This document shows positions 44,596-52,932 of a stretch of 64,000 nt of DNA, piece by piece (positions within the stretch are counted from its first letter, which is position 1; each line of letters begins with the position of its first letter). A model generated the notes under the pieces. That model had not been told where the DNA came from, made no database searches, and was given only the letters and a program-made list of their open reading frames with translations. Source of the stretch: Acidithiobacillus sp. YTS05 (lineage in GTDB: Bacteria; Pseudomonadota; Gammaproteobacteria; Acidithiobacillales; Acidithiobacillaceae); NCBI RefSeq assembly GCF_024396695.1, contig NZ_CP094359.1, forward strand, positions 1,116,001 to 1,180,000, written 5' to 3'. A program made the position numbers and the translations under genes.

Positions 44596-45786
44596 TTAAT
44601 TTTGTGTGCGCCAGCGGGAACGTGCCGGAATTTTGCTGCTTTGACAGCGATGCTGATACTTTCCCGCAACTTCAGATACTTCGGCCAAAAGCCCGGCAGA
44701 AAGAGTAATGGGCTGCAATCCCAGGTTTTGCAACCCCTGGTTTTCCACTTGGAGCTCGTTTTCTACTTGTTCATTGCGGGGGTTGTCAACGAATTGCATT
44801 TCCGCGCCGGTGAGTTCATGAATCAGACGGGCCAGGTCGCGCACGCGATGGGTTTCCGTGGTTTGGTTAAATACCCGAACGCGCTCTCCGGTCGCGGGTG
44901 GGTGCTCGATGGCCAAGCGAATGCACTGTACGGTATCGCGAATGTGAATAAAGGCGCGAGTCTGGCCCCCGGTCCCGTGCACCGTAAGGGGGTGGCCGAC
45001 CGCCGCTTGCAAAATGAAGCGGTTGAGAACGGTGCCAAAATCGCCATCGTAGTCAAAGCGATTGATCAAACGCTCATCGTACAGAGTCTCCGCAGTCTCC
45101 GTACCCCAGACGATCCCCTGGTGCAGATCCGTAATCCGCAGCCCGTCGTTCTTGTTGTAGTAATAGAAAAATAATTGATCCTGGGTTTTGGTCATGTGGT
45201 AAATGGAGCCGGGATCTGGTGGATAGAGAATTTCTGTCTCTTCTCCTTCTTCTTGGTTTTCGTGGGACAAAATCCGTACGCGCTGATATCCCTCCGGCAA
45301 TTTGAATCGCGAAGTTTTATAGCCATATACTCCCATCGTTCCCAAATGAACCAAGTGGGTATACTCCTCCAGACCATTTTCGACAATGGCGCAGAGGACG
45401 TTATGGGTGGCATTGAGATTGTTATCGACCGTGAAACGTTTGTGCCAGGAAGACTTCATGGAATAGGGTGCCGATCGTTGCTCGGCAAAATGGACAATGG
45501 CATCCGGGCGCCACTGCCCGATCAGGTTCTTGAGTTCAGCATAATCACGGGCGATGTCCAGCGTGCTGAGACCGAGATCGTGTCCGCTGACGTCGCGCCA
45601 GGCTTCGATGCGCTCCGAAAGCGGGCGGATCGGCGTCAGCGACTGCACCCCCAGTTCCTCGTCCTGGCGACGGCGCACAAAATTATCGACAATATGTAGC
45701 TCGTGGCCCCGGGCTGAGAGGTGCAGGGTCGTTGGCCAACCACAAAAACCATCACCACCCAATACCAGAATTCGTTTTTGCATCAT
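44596..45786 (-). CDS. sqdB: UDP-sulfoquinovose synthase
   Basis: This 396-residue short-chain dehydrogenase/epimerase-type enzyme has the SQD1/SqdB signature RILVLGGDGFCGWPTTLHLS at the N-terminus (NAD site), HFAEQRSAPYSM, the catalytic YHMTKTQDQLFFYYY-region tyrosine and lysine, and GTGGQTRAFIHIRDTV. It makes UDP-sulfoquinovose from UDP-glucose and sulfite, the head-group donor of sulfolipid SQDG. Sulfolipid replaces phospholipid in phosphate-starved bacteria. It diverges from the MFS carrier gene, with Pho-box-like pairs facing each gene. The C-terminal ~20 residues are atypically basic. Confidence 0.93.
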   Translation of the reverse strand: MMQKRILVLGGDGFCGWPTTLHLSARGHELHIVDNFVRRRQDEELGVQSLTPIRPLSERIEAWRDVSGHDLGLSTLDIARDYAELKNLIGQWRPDAIVHFAEQRSAPYSMKSSWHKRFTVDNNLNATHNVLCAIVENGLEEYTHLVHLGTMGVYGYKTSRFKLPEGYQRVRILSHENQEEGEETEILYPPDPGSIYHMTKTQDQLFFYYYNKNDGLRITDLHQGIVWGTETAETLYDERLINRFDYDGDFGTVLNRFILQAAVGHPLTVHGTGGQTRAFIHIRDTVQCIRLAIEHPPATGERVRVFNQTTETHRVRDLARLIHELTGAEMQFVDNPRNEQVENELQVENQGLQNLGLQPITLSAGLLAEVSEVAGKYQHRCQSSKIPARSRWRTQN

Positions 45787-45865
45787 GAGTCGTTCCTATC
45801 ATTGCTTGTGGAAGAGTAGGCGAGAGTCGGGCGTCATGGCAATGCTCAGCGGATTGTCAGGGAAT

Positions 45866-45883
45866 ATGACAAGATTATTACAA
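45866..45883 (-). promoter_or_regulatory. Pho-box-like pair facing sqdB
   Basis: On the minus strand: TTGTAAT, four AT-rich bases, TTGTCAT, i.e. two 7-base units with an 11-base period, 80 bases before the sqdB start. PhoB boxes are direct repeats of CTGTCAT-like units at 11-base phasing. Confidence 0.5.
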
Positions 45884-45911
45884 ATAGGAGCCTTGTCCGG
45901 CCGATATGCCA

Positions 45912-45929
45912 CGTTCATAAAAGTGTCAT
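45912..45929 (+). promoter_or_regulatory. Pho-box-like pair facing the MFS carrier
   Basis: CGTTCAT AAAA GTGTCAT: two units at exactly 11-base spacing, 48 bases before the carrier start, followed by AT-rich sequence containing a TATGCT hexamer at about the -10 distance. Confidence 0.6.
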
Positions 45930-45976
45930 AATAATATGCTACGCTTCGAGTTTCGTCAGAACACGCAGGTGCATTC

Positions 45977-47365
45977 ATGGATGCGGTCAACGCTCTCGAT
46001 CGGCAGGCGGTCACGCGGAAACATCGGCGCATATTGTGGGCCTCAGGTTTGGGCATTTTTCTCGATGGCTATGACCTCAGCATCATGGCGATCGCCCTCA
46101 TTCTGCTCAAGGAGCAATGGCATCTGACGCCATCCGAATTAGGGGGGCTGGGTACAGCGGCGCTGGTGGGCGCGCTGGTGGGAGGATTATTCGGTGGACC
46201 GATTGCCGATCGCTGGGGGCGTAAAACGATCTACCTGATCGATATCGCTGCATTTTTCTTCGCGGCATTGCTCTCCGGCTTTGCCTGGGATGCCACCTCA
46301 CTGATCGTTTTGCGTTTTTTCCTGGGGCTCGGGGTGGGAGCAGACTACCCCCTGAGCTCCACCTACATGGCCGAATTCCTCCCCAAAAAATCACGTGGTG
46401 CGGCAATGACCTGGATTTTCGGGCTGTGGATGGGAGGGGCGCTGGTATCAAGTATCGTTGGGCTCCTTCTTCTGCACACCGGTCCCGACGCCTGGCGATG
46501 GATGCTGGTTTCCGGCGCAGTACCGGCGGTGCTGGTGCTGTGGCTCCGGCGTAATTTGCCGGAGTCACCGCGTTGGTTCATCCGTCGTGGCCGCCTGCAG
46601 GAGGCCAGCGAGGTCGTCACCTGGCTCGCGCCGCAGCTCAGTGAATCCGAGCGGCACGCCGCGTTACAAGAGCTGGCCGCCAGCATGGATGGGGCAAAGC
46701 AACACAATTGGTTCGATCTGTTCGGCAAAACCTATCTTCGCCGCACCCTCTATGCCGCCATCCCCTGGTTTCTGATGGACGTGATGGGATACGCCATGGC
46801 CATCTTCCTGCCTATCATGCTGTTGCATCTGGGGCTACACACGCAGGAGCAGGCGGTGATCGGGAATGCGCTTTTCACGGCAAGCTTTGTCTTCGGCTGG
46901 GTACCTCTGGCCCTGCTCATTGACCGGATCGGTCGGCGCAAGACGCAGATCTGGGGTTTTCTTGGGGACGCCGTCGGTCTGGCACTGGTTGGTGCCTTCG
47001 CCCTAACGGGGCAACCGCCCTTCGCCATCGTCGCCGTGGGCCTGATCCTTTTTCAGGTCGCCAACAGTTTCGGGCCCGGCAACACTACCTGGATCATTCC
47101 TACCGAGCTCTATCCGACCGAGCTACGCGCCAGCGGTCATGGTTTCAGTACGGCATTCAGTCGGGTCGGCGCTGCCACCAGTGTCTTTTTGTTGCCCATT
47201 CTCCAGGCACATTTTGGCATCGGTGGCTTGCTGCTCATCCTGGCTTCCGCGGGCCTGTTGGGCGCAGTGCTGACGCAGATCCTGGGGGTAGAGATGGCGG
47301 GCGAGACCTTACCGGAGACGGGTGGCAAGCCGGATCCCGAGGTGATTGCCCGGGAAGCGGCCTGA
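45977..47365 (+). CDS. MFS carrier, candidate phosphate:H+ symporter (PHS-like)
   Basis: This 462-residue, 12-segment MFS protein has LGIFLDGYDLSIMAIAL in segment 1, the motif GGPIADRWGRKTIYL after segment 2, GVGADYPLSSTYMAEFLP in segment 4 and NSFGPGNTTWIIPTELYPTELRASGHG in the second half. The last motif resembles fungal Pho84-type phosphate carriers. The Pho-box-like pair upstream and the lipid-remodelling neighbours support phosphate or an organophosphate as substrate, but other anions or sugars cannot be excluded. The ATG at 45977 is in a good context. Convergent with the glycosyltransferase gene, its stop is adjacent to that gene's stop. Confidence 0.8.
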   Translation: MDAVNALDRQAVTRKHRRILWASGLGIFLDGYDLSIMAIALILLKEQWHLTPSELGGLGTAALVGALVGGLFGGPIADRWGRKTIYLIDIAAFFFAALLSGFAWDATSLIVLRFFLGLGVGADYPLSSTYMAEFLPKKSRGAAMTWIFGLWMGGALVSSIVGLLLLHTGPDAWRWMLVSGAVPAVLVLWLRRNLPESPRWFIRRGRLQEASEVVTWLAPQLSESERHAALQELAASMDGAKQHNWFDLFGKTYLRRTLYAAIPWFLMDVMGYAMAIFLPIMLLHLGLHTQEQAVIGNALFTASFVFGWVPLALLIDRIGRRKTQIWGFLGDAVGLALVGAFALTGQPPFAIVAVGLILFQVANSFGPGNTTWIIPTELYPTELRASGHGFSTAFSRVGAATSVFLLPILQAHFGIGGLLLILASAGLLGAVLTQILGVEMAGETLPETGGKPDPEVIAREAA

Positions 47366-48382
47366 TTACGTCCCCTGCACCGGAACCAGGTGGCGGAGAA
47401 AATCCGCCGTACATTTGTCCCAGCTATACTGCAGGGCGGCGTTGCGACAGTCGTCGCGGCGCAGGTCCAGCGCAAGAATGGCTGCCTCCCGCAGGTCATC
47501 ACGCAGAAAGCCGTTGATCCCATCGACAATACTCGCTTGCGGACCTGTGACCGGATAAGCCGCCACGGGCACGCCGCAGGCATTCGCCTCGCGTATCACG
47601 AGACCGAGGGTGTCGGTACGGCTGGGAAAGACCATGACATCGGCAGCTGCCACATGGCGGCTCAGCTCCTCGCCGTGCTGCATGCCATGCCAATGCACAT
47701 CCGGGTATTGTTCACGCAACTCCGCAGCCTGCGGTCCGTCGCCAATGATGTGCTTGCTGCCCGGCAGTTCGAGGCGAAGAAAATCTTCCACATTCTTTTC
47801 GATGGCCACCCGACCAAAATACACGAAGGCTGGACGCTTTCCCGGAAGCAAGGCGGCCGGATCCTGATCTGGCCAGGGACGAAAGAGATCGCTATCGACG
47901 CCGCGGCTCCACTGCACCAGATTGCGGAAACCCCAGCCCCGCAACTCGTCGGCCAAAGCGACATTGGACACCATGGTGTGTGCGGCGCCGTTATGGAACC
48001 TGCGCAGGAAAGCATAGCTCCAGGCGAGGGGTACGGGGGATCTGGCGGCTAGATATTCCGCAAAGCGGGTATGGAAGGACGTGGTGAACTGCCATTGGTG
48101 GCCTGCGCACCATAGCCGTGCGGCAAGGCCGAGAGGCCCTTCGGTAGCGATGTGTATCGCATCTGGGCGGTATTCCTGGAAAGTCTGTCGGACCAGGGCG
48201 AAAGGCTGGGTAGCAAGAGGGATTTCTGGATAGCTGGGACAGGGTATGGTGGCACCCGCACCGCTATGAAGCACCCGCACTTCGTACCCGAGCCTTTGCA
48301 GTTCCTGTACCGTCGCCTGTAAGGCGCGGACGACTCCATTCACCTGGGGGGACCAGGCATCGGTAACCAAGGCGATTTTCAT
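47366..48382 (-). CDS. GT4-type glycosyltransferase, candidate glycolipid synthase
   Basis: This 338-residue GT-B enzyme has an N-terminal domain with TDAWSPQVNGVVRAL, the HIATEGPLGLAAR region and HTRFAEYLAAR, and a C-terminal domain with YFGRVAIEKNVEDFL and the nucleotide-sugar E-x7-E motif near VFPSRTDTLGLVIREANACG. It is close to SqdX/DgdA/PimB-like transferases acting on diacylglycerol or phosphatidylinositol. Beside sqdB it could be the sulfoquinovosyl or glucosyl transferase that builds non-phosphorus lipids. I chose the ATG at 48382 (MKIALVTDAW), which overlaps the upstream stop (ATGA), so it is translationally coupled to the phosphoesterase gene. Confidence 0.85.
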   Translation of the reverse strand: MKIALVTDAWSPQVNGVVRALQATVQELQRLGYEVRVLHSGAGATIPCPSYPEIPLATQPFALVRQTFQEYRPDAIHIATEGPLGLAARLWCAGHQWQFTTSFHTRFAEYLAARSPVPLAWSYAFLRRFHNGAAHTMVSNVALADELRGWGFRNLVQWSRGVDSDLFRPWPDQDPAALLPGKRPAFVYFGRVAIEKNVEDFLRLELPGSKHIIGDGPQAAELREQYPDVHWHGMQHGEELSRHVAAADVMVFPSRTDTLGLVIREANACGVPVAAYPVTGPQASIVDGINGFLRDDLREAAILALDLRRDDCRNAALQYSWDKCTADFLRHLVPVQGT

Positions 48383-49188
48383 TCTGTCTCCAGATCCGGC
48401 CAACGAACCAGCCGTAGGGTGCCGTCAAAGTCCTCGACCAAGGCGGTGCAGCTCTCCACCCAGTCGCCATCGTTGTAGTATTCAATGCCGTTCATCTGCT
48501 TGATTTCGGCGTGATGGATATGGCCGCAGACCACACCGTCATAACCGCCCCGGCGGCATTCCCGGGCGACGAATTCCTCGTACTGGCTGATGAACTGGAC
48601 GGCACGCTTGATACGATGTTTGATAAAGGCGCTCAAGGACCAATGACTGCGGATCCCCAGCAGTCGGTTGAGGCGCTGATGCCATCGGTTTAGAGTCAGC
48701 AACAGGCTGTAGCCGCGGTCGCCCAGATGCGTGAGCCAGCGGGCATAGTGCATGCTGAGGTCGAATTGGTCGCCGTGGGTGATCCACAAGCGCCGTCCGT
48801 TGGCGGTTTGGTGGACACAATGCGGAACAATCCGGATTTCTCCCACAGCGAGTCGGTGCTCGTCGCCCTCCAGAAAGGAGTCCAGCAGACCCAGAACGGG
48901 ATCGTGATTGCCCTGTACGTAGGTGACCTGCACCCCTGCCCGGGCCTGACGCAGCACCTTCTGAATGACGGTGCTGTGGGCAACGGGCCAGTACCAGCGC
49001 CGTTTCAGGGCCCAGAAATCAATGATGTCGCCCACCAGATAGAGGTACTCGGCTTCGTAGTGGCGAAGAAAATCCAGTAATGCCTCGGCCTGACAGCCCT
49101 TGCTACCCAGGTGGATGTCGGAAACAAAGATGGCCCGGCAGTTGCCGCGCCAGGTTTTGGGGAGTAAGGCTTGCTGCAATTCGGTCAT
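48379..49188 (-). CDS. Calcineurin-like metallophosphoesterase (LpxH-like)
   Basis: This 269-residue protein has the metal-site motifs FVSDIHLGSKG (D-x-H), VGDIIDFW (GD), VQGNHDP (GNHD), ITHGDQFD and VCGHIHHAEI (GH-x-H). It resembles LpxH-type UDP-2,3-diacylglucosamine diphosphatases and phosphatases that work with glycolipid transferases in phosphate-starved cells. Together with the overlapping glycosyltransferase gene it forms a two-gene operon whose promoter region carries the Pho-box array at 49281-49333. A lipid phosphate as substrate is inferred from context. Length is longer than the usual 240 residues of LpxH. Confidence 0.85.
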   Translation of the reverse strand: MTELQQALLPKTWRGNCRAIFVSDIHLGSKGCQAEALLDFLRHYEAEYLYLVGDIIDFWALKRRWYWPVAHSTVIQKVLRQARAGVQVTYVQGNHDPVLGLLDSFLEGDEHRLAVGEIRIVPHCVHQTANGRRLWITHGDQFDLSMHYARWLTHLGDRGYSLLLTLNRWHQRLNRLLGIRSHWSLSAFIKHRIKRAVQFISQYEEFVARECRRGGYDGVVCGHIHHAEIKQMNGIEYYNDGDWVESCTALVEDFDGTLRLVRWPDLETE

Positions 49189-49280
49189 GCAGGATGTTTT
49201 GGCCGAGGATCTCGGCGAATTATAGCCAGGTCGTGAAAGTTTTGTCTCGCATTTTCGCGATATCGTCCGTAGTCAGCATA

Positions 49281-49333
49281 CTGTCACAAAAGTGTCATAA
49301 AAGATTCATAAAAACGTCACATAAAAACGTTAC
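49281..49333. promoter_or_regulatory. Pho-box-like array, five units
   Basis: Units CTGTCAC, GTGTCAT, GATTCAT and ACGTCAC start at 49281, 49292, 49303 and 49314 (exact 11-base steps), with ACGTTAC at 49327; the spacers are A-runs. It lies between the divergent phosphoesterase gene and the OmpR-type regulator, so it may serve either promoter. Confidence 0.75.
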
Positions 49334-49385
49334 ACTACTGCGTCAGAAAGCCTCATTTGTACGCAAAAACGCACAGGGGATCACC

Positions 49386-50171
49386 ATGATCTATGCCCTC
49401 ATCGCTGAAAGCATGCATCACGCCATACACCTGCGTGATCTCTTGACCCTGCTTGCCGCCACCCGCTGGGAGGAGATCGATCCACTGTACCATGCACGCG
49501 TGATGCTGCATGGCGATGGACCCTTCACCGATTCTCTGGAGAAGCGGTTGCGTAGCCAGCGGGCCGTGCCCAGGCAGGTACAGAATGTTGCGGCGCTCGG
49601 TACACAGTTGCGGCAGTGGTCGCCGCAGCTGCTGATTTTCGCTGACTGGGGCAGCCAGCTAGCTGCCACCTTGCAGGAGAGTCAGGAACAACTTCTCCAT
49701 TGTGGCACAGCGGTTATGGCGCTCGGTCCTGAGGGCGACGAGGAGGCGATGATCGCCCTCGACGCCGGTGTCAATGTCTACGTGGGAACGCCTGCCAGCG
49801 AGGCACTAGTGCTGGCCCAAGCGACTGCGCTGCTGCGGCATGGACACGCTTGGGAACAAATGGCGATCGATATTCCGGGGATCCTGCGTGTCGATCCGGA
49901 AAGTCGTCGCGTATATATCTTTGACAAGGAATTGCACCTGACCAAACGGCTGTTCCACTTGTTTCACTACATGGCGCAGCAGTCGGAACGTGCCTTTTCG
50001 CCGACGGAGATCGCGCAGCACCTGACGATGAGCAAGAGGCAGGTGCAACAGAACACCGTGGCGGCGCAGATTCACCGTCTACGCAAACGGATGGAGGAGG
50101 TCGATGCCTCCAGCTGGTTGCAGACCGTGCACGGATTTGGTTATCGCCTAAGCATTCCGCGGGCGAAATAA
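49386..50171 (+). CDS. OmpR/PhoB-type regulator with atypical receiver domain
   Basis: 261 residues. Residues ~1-150 have a receiver-like layout, but the expected N-terminal acidic pair and the DxxMP phospho-aspartate context are not seen; LLIFADWGSQ is the nearest equivalent, and the lysine of a TKPF motif is replaced (VYVGTPASEA). Residues ~165-258 form a winged helix of the OmpR/PhoB class: RRVYIFDKELHLTKRLFHLFHYM, then QNTVAAQIHRLRKRM and TVHGFGYRLSI. The ATG at 49386 follows AGGGGATCACC. It is preceded by a Pho-box-like array and followed by another before exbB. No histidine kinase gene is adjacent. Confidence 0.8.
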   Translation: MIYALIAESMHHAIHLRDLLTLLAATRWEEIDPLYHARVMLHGDGPFTDSLEKRLRSQRAVPRQVQNVAALGTQLRQWSPQLLIFADWGSQLAATLQESQEQLLHCGTAVMALGPEGDEEAMIALDAGVNVYVGTPASEALVLAQATALLRHGHAWEQMAIDIPGILRVDPESRRVYIFDKELHLTKRLFHLFHYMAQQSERAFSPTEIAQHLTMSKRQVQQNTVAAQIHRLRKRMEEVDASSWLQTVHGFGYRLSIPRAK

Positions 50172-50181
50172 GGGCTTTCAA

Positions 50182-50221
50182 GTGTCATATTTTTGTCATC
50201 TAGGCTTCATCATAGTGTCAC
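50182..50221 (+). promoter_or_regulatory. Pho-box-like array, four units, upstream of exbB
   Basis: Units GTGTCAT, TTGTCAT, GCTTCAT and GTGTCAC start at 50182, 50193, 50204 and 50215, all in exact 11-base steps. The array ends 47 bases before the exbB start. This is the most regular array in the window. Confidence 0.8.
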
Positions 50222-50267
50222 ATGATTCTGATACGTTGAGGCCTTCGCAAAACAGGAGAGTATTTTC

Positions 50268-50954
50268 GTGAACATCGCTTACCTCGTACATCTGGCCAAC
50301 TATTCCGATGGCATCCTATATTTCCTGATGGCTCTGTTACTGATCGAACTGGCCGTCATGGTCGACCGCTTCTGGTACCTGCGCCGCACCTTGGCGCGCG
50401 GTGACGCTATCGTTCACGAACTGGCCGGTCATGGTCGACTGGACCGTGCCGTACTCGACCGTCTCGCCGAACAGGCTGGCGGTCTGCCGGAAGCGAGCCT
50501 GTTGCGCATGGCGGCCAGCCATGCCGGCCAGGTCAAGGGCGATGCCCTGGCCAATCGTCTGGAAGAAGCGGTGATCGTGCTCGCTCCCCAACTTGATCGC
50601 CGTCTCTGGTTGCTCGATACCATCATCACCTTGGCACCGCTGCTCGGTCTCTTTGGTACGATTATCGGCATGTTCCACGCTTTCCATGTGCTGGCAGCGC
50701 CAGGTCATGCACCCACGGAAGTTACCGCGGGCGTCGCCGATGCCCTGGTGGCCACGGCCTCTGGTCTTTTTATTGCCATTCTGGGCCTGCTCACCTTCAA
50801 TGCCTTCAACAATCAGGTACGCATGATCTTGTTGCAGCTCGATTCGGTGAAGACCATGCTGCTCAATCGCATGGATGGACAGCCCATGCTGCATCCCGAT
50901 GCCGATCCCAGTGAATCTTCAGTGCAGCCAGTAGCCATGGCGAGGGCCGGCTGA
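50268..50954 (+). CDS. exbB: ExbB, TonB-system proton-channel protein
   Basis: This 228-residue MotA/TolQ/ExbB-family protein has a first membrane segment at ~15-35 (GILYFLMALLLIELAVMV), a cytosolic loop, and the conserved channel region TIITLAPLLGLFGTIIGMFHAF with a third segment ADALVATASGLFIAILGLL. With ExbD it turns the proton gradient into work on TonB at the inner membrane. The start ATG is preceded by AGGAG. Its stop overlaps the exbD ATG (TGATG). The Pho-box array upstream suggests induction by phosphate shortage. Confidence 0.95.
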   Translation: MNIAYLVHLANYSDGILYFLMALLLIELAVMVDRFWYLRRTLARGDAIVHELAGHGRLDRAVLDRLAEQAGGLPEASLLRMAASHAGQVKGDALANRLEEAVIVLAPQLDRRLWLLDTIITLAPLLGLFGTIIGMFHAFHVLAAPGHAPTEVTAGVADALVATASGLFIAILGLLTFNAFNNQVRMILLQLDSVKTMLLNRMDGQPMLHPDADPSESSVQPVAMARAG

Positions 50955-51352
50955 TGGAGCGGCGTTATTTCGAACGCAAGAAGGGGCGCGTCGAGATCAT
51001 CCCGATGATTGACATCATGCTGTTTCTGCTGGTGTTCTTTATCATGATCACGATCCAGATGATTCCGGACCAGGGCCTCAATCTGCAGCTGCCGCAGTCG
51101 AGCGAGGCGAAGCAGTTGCCGCGCCCTCACATGACCATCAACATTCAAGAGGATGGTACGGTAGTGGTCAAAAATCAGCACTATGATCTGGCGGGGCTCG
51201 AGAATCTTATCCGCGGGGACGGCGATCCGGGCAAGACTGTGATTACCATTGCCGCGGACAAGGCCGTGGCCTACCAGAAGTTCATCAACGTCATGGATAC
51301 CTGCCAGAAGGCGGGCGCCAGCGATATCGGCCTGGCGGCCAAGGCGAGCTGA
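50954..51352 (+). CDS. exbD: ExbD, TonB-system accessory protein
   Basis: This 132-residue protein has one membrane span near the N-terminus that includes the essential aspartate (VEIIPMIDIMLFLLVFFIM) and a periplasmic C-terminal domain (HMTINIQEDGTVVVKNQ, IAADKAVAYQKFINVMDTCQKAG). This is the standard ExbD/TolR layout and length. It is translationally coupled to exbB and followed by tonB one base after its stop. All expected features are present. Confidence 0.95.
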   Translation: MERRYFERKKGRVEIIPMIDIMLFLLVFFIMITIQMIPDQGLNLQLPQSSEAKQLPRPHMTINIQEDGTVVVKNQHYDLAGLENLIRGDGDPGKTVITIAADKAVAYQKFINVMDTCQKAGASDIGLAAKAS

Positions 51353-51353
51353 G

Positions 51354-52076
51354 ATGAGCGCTGTACTGTCTCCGCGTTCCCCGGCGCCTCAGCCCAAAGG
51401 GTATTTCGGTCGGGCGTTGATCATCGGTGCCGTCATCGAGCTTGCGCTGGTGGCAGGACTGATCTGGGTCAGCAACCAGAAGAGTCCACCGCCACCGCCC
51501 AAACCCAAGCGGATTGCCATTCATATGGTGCAGCCGCCCAAGCCCAAGCCGGTGCCGCCACCACCCAAGCCGGTGGTACACCCAAAGCCGCTACCGAAGC
51601 CCATTCCGCATCCGGTGCCAAAGCCGGTTCCGCACCCAATCCCACATCCGGTGGTGCATCACGCGCCAACGCCCAAACCATTGGTGGCCAAGACGCCTAT
51701 GCCCATGGCACCCGTCGTGCCGCCAGCACCCCCGGTGACGCCGCCACCGCCGCCTCCGCCAGCACCGAGTCCGGCCTTGGCTCAGGCCGCTATTGCTCGC
51801 TATGCGGCCTTAGTGCGCGCACAGGTGCAATCCGATGCCCATGTACCGGAAGCGGTACGGCTGATGCACCTGAGTGGTACGGCGGTGATCAGCTTCGAAT
51901 TGACACCCTCCGGCCAATTGCTTTGGGCGCGGCTGGCGCAATCGAGTGGAGTGGGAGCGATTGACCGCGCTGCCTTGCAAGCGGTCAAGAGCGGAGCGTA
52001 TCCGCCGTTTACCAAAGATATGCCGAAAAAAGCAACAGTCTTTGATGTAGAAGTACATCTATCTGCCAATTCATAA
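51354..52076 (+). CDS. tonB: TonB, energy-transducing periplasmic protein
   Basis: 240 residues. An N-terminal membrane anchor (about residues 19-39; LIIGAVIELALVAGLIWVSN) is followed by an unusually long Pro-Lys/Pro-His-rich spacer (~45-135; PKPKPVPPPPKP, HPVPKPVPHPIPHPVVHH) and a C-terminal TonB domain (GTAVISFELTPSGQLLWARLAQSSGVGAIDRAALQAV). It carries energy from ExbBD to outer-membrane receptors. Histidine-proline repeats in the spacer are uncommon and might suit an acidic periplasm (speculation). The ATG at 51354 follows the exbD stop directly. Confidence 0.93.
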   Translation: MSAVLSPRSPAPQPKGYFGRALIIGAVIELALVAGLIWVSNQKSPPPPPKPKRIAIHMVQPPKPKPVPPPPKPVVHPKPLPKPIPHPVPKPVPHPIPHPVVHHAPTPKPLVAKTPMPMAPVVPPAPPVTPPPPPPPAPSPALAQAAIARYAALVRAQVQSDAHVPEAVRLMHLSGTAVISFELTPSGQLLWARLAQSSGVGAIDRAALQAVKSGAYPPFTKDMPKKATVFDVEVHLSANS

Positions 52077-52116
52077 TATTGCTCAGGCACGGGTAGCCGG
52101 CAATCTGGAGGGAGCT

Positions 52117-52917
52117 GTGAAAAAATTTGCGCTTGCGTGTTTGGCGCTGTTGAGTCTGTTTGTAGGCGGCGCCCAGGCCGAGACAGCCGTCGTGCCGGTT
52201 GTTCCGAACCTACGCTTTGCACACTACACCTTCGCCATGCTCTGGCAGCCTGGCGTTTGTGCCACCTGGACACGGGTGGGCGCCGCTTGTGACGATCTGA
52301 CGCCTGCGTCTCGCGCCAGCCAGCAGTGGAGTCTGCACGGTCTCTGGGCCAGCCGCCCGCAACAGCTCATTGCGAGTGGAATGGAGCCCAAAACCTGGTG
52401 GCAGCACGGCTGTTTTTGGTTCCAGAACCAGAGTACCGCCCCTCACGACAGTTGTTCGTTGCCCTCCCTCGAACTGTCGCCCGCAGTCAGCAGCGAGCTG
52501 AGCGCCAATATGCCCATGCGCAAGGTCTGCCTGGATCGCCATGAATATTACAAGCACGAGGCCTGTTTCGGGGAAAAGCCCGATCCCTTTTTTCAGACGG
52601 CCCTGCGCTTGTTGGGGGACGTCAATGCCAGCAGTTTTACGGCATACGTGCGGGATCACCGTGGGCAATGGGTCAAGCGCAACGATCTATTGCGCGCTTA
52701 TACTACGGCATTTCATCTTCCCAATGCAGAGTCTCTAGAACTGCGTTGCGAGAGTAGTGACAACCATAGCGGCCACGAGCTGCAGGGTGAGGGAACCATC
52801 CTCACCGAGGCATGGATCACCATCCGTGCCAATGCCCTCCAGGAGTTTCCTCGTCCAGGCGCGTTTATGGCCGGACGGAAGGGAAATTGCGCAAAACTCA
52901 TCCATATTTTGCCCTAA
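52117..52917 (+). CDS. Secreted RNase T2-family ribonuclease
   Basis: 266 residues. A Sec signal peptide covers ~1-21 (KKFALACLALLSLFVGGAQA). Both RNase T2 active-site regions are visible: WSLHGLWAS (first catalytic histidine) and LDRHEYYKHEACF (second histidine, with E and K). Numerous cysteines suggest disulfides. RNase T2 enzymes work best at acid pH and cut RNA to nucleotides in the periplasm or outside. The start is a GTG with GGAGGGAGC just before it, 40 bases after tonB, so it is in the same operon. A phosphate-scavenging role is inferred from context. Confidence 0.92.
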   Translation: MKKFALACLALLSLFVGGAQAETAVVPVVPNLRFAHYTFAMLWQPGVCATWTRVGAACDDLTPASRASQQWSLHGLWASRPQQLIASGMEPKTWWQHGCFWFQNQSTAPHDSCSLPSLELSPAVSSELSANMPMRKVCLDRHEYYKHEACFGEKPDPFFQTALRLLGDVNASSFTAYVRDHRGQWVKRNDLLRAYTTAFHLPNAESLELRCESSDNHSGHELQGEGTILTEAWITIRANALQEFPRPGAFMAGRKGNCAKLIHILP

Positions 52918-52932
52918 GACAAGGAGCGTATT

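Noticed and set aside
51249..51353. An upstream in-frame extension of tonB
   Set aside because: It overlaps exbD and has no ribosome site; the ATG at 51354 directly after the exbD stop gives a normal TonB N-terminus.
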